DNA of 64,000 bases from Xenoacremonium recifei (Eukaryota > Ascomycota > Sordariomycetes > Hypocreales > Nectriaceae). Below the pieces are notes generated by a model, which did no database searches, was not told where the DNA came from, and saw nothing but the letters and a program-made list of their open reading frames with translations. The number at the start of each line of letters is the position of its first letter. Position 1 is the first letter of the stretch. A program made the translations under genes and the position numbers. Below are positions 58,614-64,000 of the stretch, in pieces. The DNA lies in contig WOFQ01000076.1 of the NCBI GenBank assembly GCA_012184525.1, forward strand, positions 34,195 to 98,194, read 5' to 3'.

Positions 58614-59076
58614 GCGGTGGGACCTGGTCGCCATGATTATCTCAAGAATCAAGACTTCATGTAGCTCAATGGCTTTGCAAAACCGAATATCACTAGCCAA
58701 GTTCTCTACAAGTGCATGGGCTCGTGATCCAATACGTAGATAAGGGATAAAGTGTAGTAGATCGAGATTCTCCACCATTTGTTGGGGTGGGCAACTTCGC
58801 TGCTTAATGCCTCAATGCAGTAAGGCTTGGACCTAGGCCGCTCCGCAATCACTCTGATGCCCTGTGGGCTTCCGACACACAATGACTTATCGAGGACTAG
58901 TGCCGTTCAGTCAAGGTGAGCCGTCTGCTCTGGATTCCCATAAATACAGCTTCTGATGGAATTGTCTCATCCGGTAGCTCTGAACTCCCCAAAAGCAGAC
59001 CACTTCGTTACTTCTTGCGCATTTCGGAATCAGCAACCAGTATCATCTCCTCAAGATCAAGGATCTCCTAGCGAAG
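58614..59076. other. intergenic
   Basis: No gene recognised. Confidence 0.4.
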
Positions 59077-59799
59077 ATGGCGACTCCGCTTGCTACTCGA
59101 ATTTCTCTGCGATGGGGTGACGAGGAGCCCTCCGAACCGACTGATACGCTTGTCATCAATATCGGCTCGTACTATATGGACATGCGGATTAATAAAGCTA
59201 GTAAATCTATTGAATGGGCCTTCGCCGGGACAAGAGAGATTCTTTCCCGAGATCCCTGTACGTTTCTACAGTGATAAAAATTTTGAGGGCGATCCAACTG
59301 ATGTATTGATACAGTGCGCTGCAGGTGGCACAAGGTCATCGATTCAACTGGCTCCGTAGAGCCAGATGAGGGGAAATTCGAAAAGCTTTCAAACGGTGAT
59401 GATCTTGAAACTGGCGCTATACCGAACCCCGAAAAGAACAACGAGTTGACTCCGTACGAAGAAGTGTGGAGAGAGCGGCGTCCTCTTCACGGAGCAGAGC
59501 GAGGCTGGATCATCGAACGACAATCTGAGGAAGGGGTCACCTTTCTGGGAAAGTATGGTGGTGTATATTATGCCATGAGTCAGAATAGCAGCGGTTCTTT
59601 TAGCGCCAGGCGAGAAGAGCTCTTGAACTACAAGGACGATGTCGATTGGGTTGTACATTTTGCATCTGGTGATAGCACCCTTCCATCCATAAAAGAAATG
59701 GGAGTTAAGGATCTTCCTGGTGAGGAAAGTTGGGCCCAAGGCGACATCGTTGAGGTTGAGGGGGAGATGTATCATGTCAGGGCTTTGGAAATTCTATAA
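59077..59799 (+). CDS. HRI1-like protein
   Basis: Two exons joined at an intron of about 57 bases (59260-59316; donor GTACGT, acceptor ATACAG), giving RDPLRCRWHKVIDSTGS across the junction, about 221 residues. The opening ATRISLRWGDEEPSEPTDTL followed by DMRINKASKSIEWAFAG matches the HRI1 family, which in yeast binds Sec72. The second half has LTPYEEVWRERRPL, RGWIIERQSEEGVTFLGKYG, and ends GEMYHVRALEIL. The two halves are the expected related beta-barrel domains. The biochemical role is not settled even in yeast. No sign of damage. Confidence 0.82.
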
Positions 59800-61278
59800 G
59801 AATACCAATGTTTCCCTTCATAAATATCTCAGGAAGCCATAGGGTCCGTCCTAAATAAGTATCGGAAATCACCCCGTACAACGCTGTCCTTTTTCAAAAA
59901 CGAGGTATTCTGCCAGAATTACTCATGTACTTGTCTCCTGCATGCGGAGGGACCATTACCGCTATCTGGATAAACAGTTAGGCAGAGTCAAAACCAATCT
60001 GCGACTTTCAAAAGCATAGATAGCCTCAATAGCAGCTTTAATGGTTCAATGGATTGGTATCTTTTTCTTACTGATAAATCTTCCGACGTCGACGTTGTTG
60101 TTAGGGTTTCTGTGACATCGTGAATGGAACTGGTAGAGAGACACGCTCTTTTACATGGGTGTTATTACGATGCTACTGTCCCGAATACCTTTATTCATAG
60201 AGATGAAGCATTTACGCGAGCGATCGCTTTCGCGGTGTTAGACGGGAAGTGCCGTAAGCTATCATATCTCACTCTGAACCGCATCTTTAATTTCACAAAA
60301 CGGTGATTGTGGCCCAATAAATGGGTGCGCCTTATACCACACTTCCGAGGATCACCCAAACTTTTGTATGACATATCGCGTTCTATCTAGAACATTTTCC
60401 CGCTTTGATAATGGACTCAATTTACTTCTTCAAATGGTTAGGCTTTGCTTAGAAAGCATGTACCTCAGCGCGCTTCGGAGCCAAGATAATCTTTTGTCAC
60501 TCAATACGGGCCGTTGAGAATGAATCACTAAAAGTTGAACGGTCCAATTCTGGGATCTAAGTTTTGCTATATTCGGCTCAAGAATCCGTGGTTCTTTTCA
60601 GTGTCTAAGCATACATTCCGGGTTGCTTTCCATGCGTTACAGATTTCATATAAGTCTGAGCCGTCCAACGTCAGTCAATTGCCACTAAATGAGGGACAAT
60701 AAAGGTTTTTATGCCTTTCAAGATAGCTCATTTTCTTATCTTAAACGCTTTCCAGGAGGCCGGCAGTTCTACGCAGTGAGATCCTGGGTTGGTACTCCCA
60801 AGGAAACACCATTTACTGTCACAATAACTTTCCTACGAAATAAAATGCGCGGTTTCTATAATATTGAACCATTTCAATTCATCTCCTTGGTATCTGCATT
60901 CAAATTCGCCGTAGATCCTCGCTGTCTTCCACCACAAGCCTCGTACACTTCGCTCAAGCCGCTTCGTGGAGTACCCCGGCCACGGACTCTAGATTGCCAC
61001 TGTGTCAATCAATCCCGTTTACATCCGTATCTCGGACAAAATTACCGCAGAAGGTGTATTTTCGGTCCTTAGTGATTGAATGAAGCGTCTGTATTATAAG
61101 ATATCCCTATTTATTGAGCCGTGATCTTTAGCAACTATACAACTTCAATTGTATTCAAGACTGGGATGCAACAGTCTACATATTGGCATATTTATAATTC
61201 ATGAAGTGTATTTGGGGAGCCGTCAGCGCGTTTCTTTTTATCAAAGGACATGTGTCTGCCAGTTGCTCATGTCTACAT
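59800..61278. other. intergenic between convergent genes
   Basis: About 1.5 kb. A 127-codon frame at 60689-61072 on the plus strand has no recognisable domain and was not accepted as a gene. Confidence 0.4.
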
Positions 61279-62833
61279 CTATCCCACAAACCTAGCTGCA
61301 TGAGATTTGTAGAGTTTTGAGGAATCCAGCACTTCCCCCGTGGAGGAGCGAATAAAATCAACTTGCAGATTATGTGCATCCAGAAAGCTAATTGTGGCAT
61401 AGCTGAAATCATCTGCGTAGGCGAATGCGTTGGATGAGATGTTGCTACCCACAGCACTGAGACCTTCGATGTTCCCAGCACCTCCTGCAACAATATACAT
61501 TGGTGCCCTAGGATCGTCCATGCCAGCAGGATCCAGAGTATTATTATATACTGGAAGGAACCTTTGGGAATTGTGCACATGGCCAAAGACTCCAATGTCA
61601 ACACCATATTGATAGAGAAGATCCTCAAATGCTTCCTGACAAGGTGAACAACCGTTGTCTCCAGTTGTATACCACGGCCGATGACCAGCAACTATGACCC
61701 AAGGCGTGATGCTGCGATCTACAGATGCAAGGTCAGCCTCAATGAAGTCCAATTGCTGATTGGAAAATCCAAAAGGCCCTGCATTGAGACTAGCTGAGCC
61801 TCCGGGCTGGTCAGGAGCATCTGGAAAGTCTGTTTCCGTATCGATCATGACGATGTGAGCCATGCCATACTCAAAGGAAAACCAAAAGGGGGGTTTAGCC
61901 AGCTCAGCCGCCTTTTGAGCATTGGAACTAGCAGTTTCGCTTGAAGAACTTGAACCGAAGGTGGTGGGCATATTTTGCCCAAATCTGTTCATGAAGTCGG
62001 TAAAATTCTTCTGTCCAGTGGGGCAAGCAAGATCCAGGACGGGTATTTCTTGACAAGTAGCCTCATGGTTTCCGGGGCTGATCATGTACGGCTTTCTGCC
62101 AGCAACTGGGGCAAGCTGCTGATAGAAATTCTCTAGGATAGCCTGATAAGCGTCCTTACCGTCAAGAAGGTTGCTTATTGTCTCTTCCCAATCATCAGCA
62201 TAGGCTAAGTCCCCAGGATGAATGACAAATTCGTAGTTGTCGACGGTTGAAGCTAGACTGCCAATAGTCGTGTGGTTGAGCTCCGGCTGGATGGTTGGAA
62301 TGACATCTCTCTTAGTTTTGTCGTTATCAATGGTGAAGCCGTTCTCGCCGTATACCCCTAGATCTATAACAACGCTCACCGCGAATGGTGTCTTGTCTCC
62401 GGCTGCTCGAGGGCTTTGAAAGAAGTCCACACTCGAGTTGGTTGACGAGATCTTGTAGTAATAGGTCGTTGCTGGTGACAGACCCGTGAGAGTAACGGAG
62501 TTGGCCCAAGTTCGCGACGTCGGATAGGTGACAGAATTGGAAGAGCACGCCTTCTGATCAAGCTTCTCACTTGAAGTCCCGTATTCAACACAAGGGTTAG
62601 CCAGTTGCATATACGTGTTCCATCCTACAGCAATGCCTGAAGAAAAAGGTTGTTAGCATGTCTAACACTTCTGAAACAGCACAGTCGAATAGCTCACTAT
62701 CGGGCCCTTTCATAGCAAGACGCTGTTGGACCGGGGTGGACAGATCAACTGGTTTAGGGGGGTAGTTAACCGAACCGTGAACACCAACCGACACGAGCGG
62801 CAGGACGGTGTAGAGGAAAAGTCGAACATTCAT
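61279..62833 (-). CDS. secreted purple acid phosphatase
   Basis: A binuclear metallophosphatase releasing phosphate from organic esters. Exon 1 (62833-62698) has a signal peptide MNVRLFLYTVLPLVSVGVHG. The 61-base intron (62697-62637) joins KGPDS to IAVGWNTYMQLANPCVEYG, the N-terminal fibronectin-like domain. The catalytic domain shows all five metal motifs: IDLGVYG (D-x-G), GDLAYADDW (GD-xx-Y), GNHEA, VAGHRPWY and FGHVHNSQR. A C-terminal domain follows and the stop is at 61279. Length is about 490 residues, normal for fungal PAP/acid phosphatases. Several N-x-S/T sites suggest glycosylation. It is typically induced by phosphate starvation in fungi, but no Pho4-type site was examined closely. 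Confidence 0.93.
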
Positions 62834-64000
62834 TTTTTTTCAGTTGCAACTCCGCATGGGGTTCTTTCACTGCAAATCTCCTCTCTATTTTGACGGGTAA
62901 TCGCATTCTCTTATAACAAATCACTGAATGCTTATTCGAGGGTTCCTCTGTAATTATTCTAACGGTGGGCTCGGGCACCATGCTTAAAATAGTCAACTCC
63001 GTGCCGCGAATCCGGTTCTTCCATGACAATTCGGTATCTTTATTAGGCAATAATGCTAGAATCTCGTAATTTCGATCGACGCTCCGTTCGCTTATCTGAG
63101 GCTCGTGGTTATTTAACTTTCTACTATTGGTCCATTTTGCACAACCCACTTTCTGGAGCTGCCGAGGTTCAGCGTACTGCTAGCTTCTTAATAGTGAATG
63201 GACATTGACTTTCACATGGCGGCGCAAGTCACAAAACCGGTCAAGAAAAGCTGTTTCTCTAGCTTAAAGATGCGTGAGTGAGGCTCAGCATCACCTGCAC
63301 AGGCAGATCATGTTCGCGATATTGTAAGGCCTTCGTCGCAAGCAGCAACATCGCAACTGTGGGGACCAGCTACCTACTCAGCTTCGCCAAAGCTCAGAGC
63401 CATAATCACTGTCAGAAAAGAGAAAAAAAAAGAGAGAAAAGGAAAAAATGACGCACAACCGCGAAAATAAAGCTCCTGGCGGAAAAGCAACTTGCAAGTC
63501 TATACTTAGTCATTTAAACTTCGACCCAATGACTTTGGAAAGTAATCTTCTGGAGGAACTGCAGGTTATGTCTACATGATCTAGCTAAACCTTTGTGGGA
63601 GGTCATACGCCCATGTTTTCGAGTACACTCAACAGACAACCCCAGATGAAACAAGTCAGCGGGTGAAAGGACCTTTTCTTGCACCACAACGACAGTCTAG
63701 TATCCGCAGAGGGCTCGTGAGTCCAATACCCGGAGACAATACGCTGCGTCTGGCATTGCGGTGAATAGGTTTTGTACAGATTACTGGGAGTCCAGGATTG
63801 GTTCTTCAGGAGCCATAACAAAGGCTTCCGATCCGATGGGAACTCCTTGCTACGATGATTTCTAGATAAGTCGGGATCCAGGCCTAGAAAACCGTGCGTG
63901 TATCAACAAATCCTCATTTTTGAATTGACTAACGTACTCCACAAGCGAGTCGCGCACACAAGCGAGTCGCGCACTTTTAACCACTACGCGTACATATTCC
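62834..64000. other. intergenic; right end of the window
   Basis: No gene recognised. An A/G-rich tract lies at about 63418-63448 and a 17-base tandem duplication near 63942-63975. Confidence 0.4.
63942..63975 (+). repeat. 17-bp tandem duplication
   Basis: ACAAGCGAGTCGCGCAC occurs twice back to back. Confidence 0.7.

Noticed and set aside
60689..61072. 127-codon frame on the plus strand
   Set aside because: No recognisable domain; composition like surrounding intergenic sequence.
1..64000. CRISPR arrays, rRNA, bacterial operons
   Set aside because: None seen; intron-rich genes show that this is fungal nuclear DNA.

Overview
The window is nuclear DNA of a filamentous ascomycete, most likely Eurotiales (Aspergillus/Penicillium type). 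The signs are multi-exon genes with 45-70 nt GT-AG introns and CTAAC-like branch points, a fungal Zn2Cys6 regulator, a fungal P450 and fungal-type transporters, loose gene spacing, and AT-rich or mutated relics. No rRNA, tRNA or CRISPR array was recognised. Exon boundaries were worked out by hand from splice signals and reading-frame continuity; those called firm gave a coding length divisible by three.

Layout. 1-5000: a small secreted CVNH-like protein and a copper-type P1B-ATPase. 5000-20300: a catabolic-looking island with a decayed acyl-CoA ligase, a Zn2Cys6 regulator, a GPR1/FUN34/YaaH acetate-type transporter, an aldehyde dehydrogenase, a zinc alcohol dehydrogenase and a membrane-anchored linalool dehydratase/isomerase (LinD)-like protein. 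20700-32300: a P450, a DUF1479 oxygenase, two sugar-type MFS transporters and an arylsulfatase. 33000-42800: a Cys-rich secreted protein, a GH43 glycosidase, a basic/coiled-coil protein interrupted by an in-frame stop, and a serine beta-lactamase-like hydrolase. 44200-50200: a siderophore-type MFS transporter, a decayed monocarboxylate transporter and a bZIP-like regulator. 51542-52479: an AT-rich element with about 90-bp terminal inverted repeats and a TA duplication. 52600-56900: a nucleoside hydrolase beside a decayed concentrative nucleoside transporter. 57800-62900: a double-CMD protein, an HRI1-like protein and a secreted purple acid phosphatase.

The most interesting part is 11000-20300. 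LinD, an alcohol dehydrogenase and an aldehyde dehydrogenase are the enzymes that the bacterium Castellaniella defragrans uses to turn myrcene/linalool into geraniol, geranial and geranic acid. Here homologues of all three classes sit side by side in a fungus. A relic acyl-CoA ligase (which could have activated the acid), a Zn2Cys6 regulator and a carboxylate transporter flank them. A 9-base sequence, CGGACCGCT, with a CGG-A-CCG inverted core, recurs four times around these genes, and its first eight bases occur a fifth time upstream of the transporter. The pathway assignment is inference from gene families; substrates are unknown.

A second theme is gene decay. The ligase, the monocarboxylate transporter and the nucleoside transporter carry stops or frameshifts, several explained by C-to-T changes (CAA/CAG to TAA/TAG) as expected from repeat-induced point mutation or simple decay.
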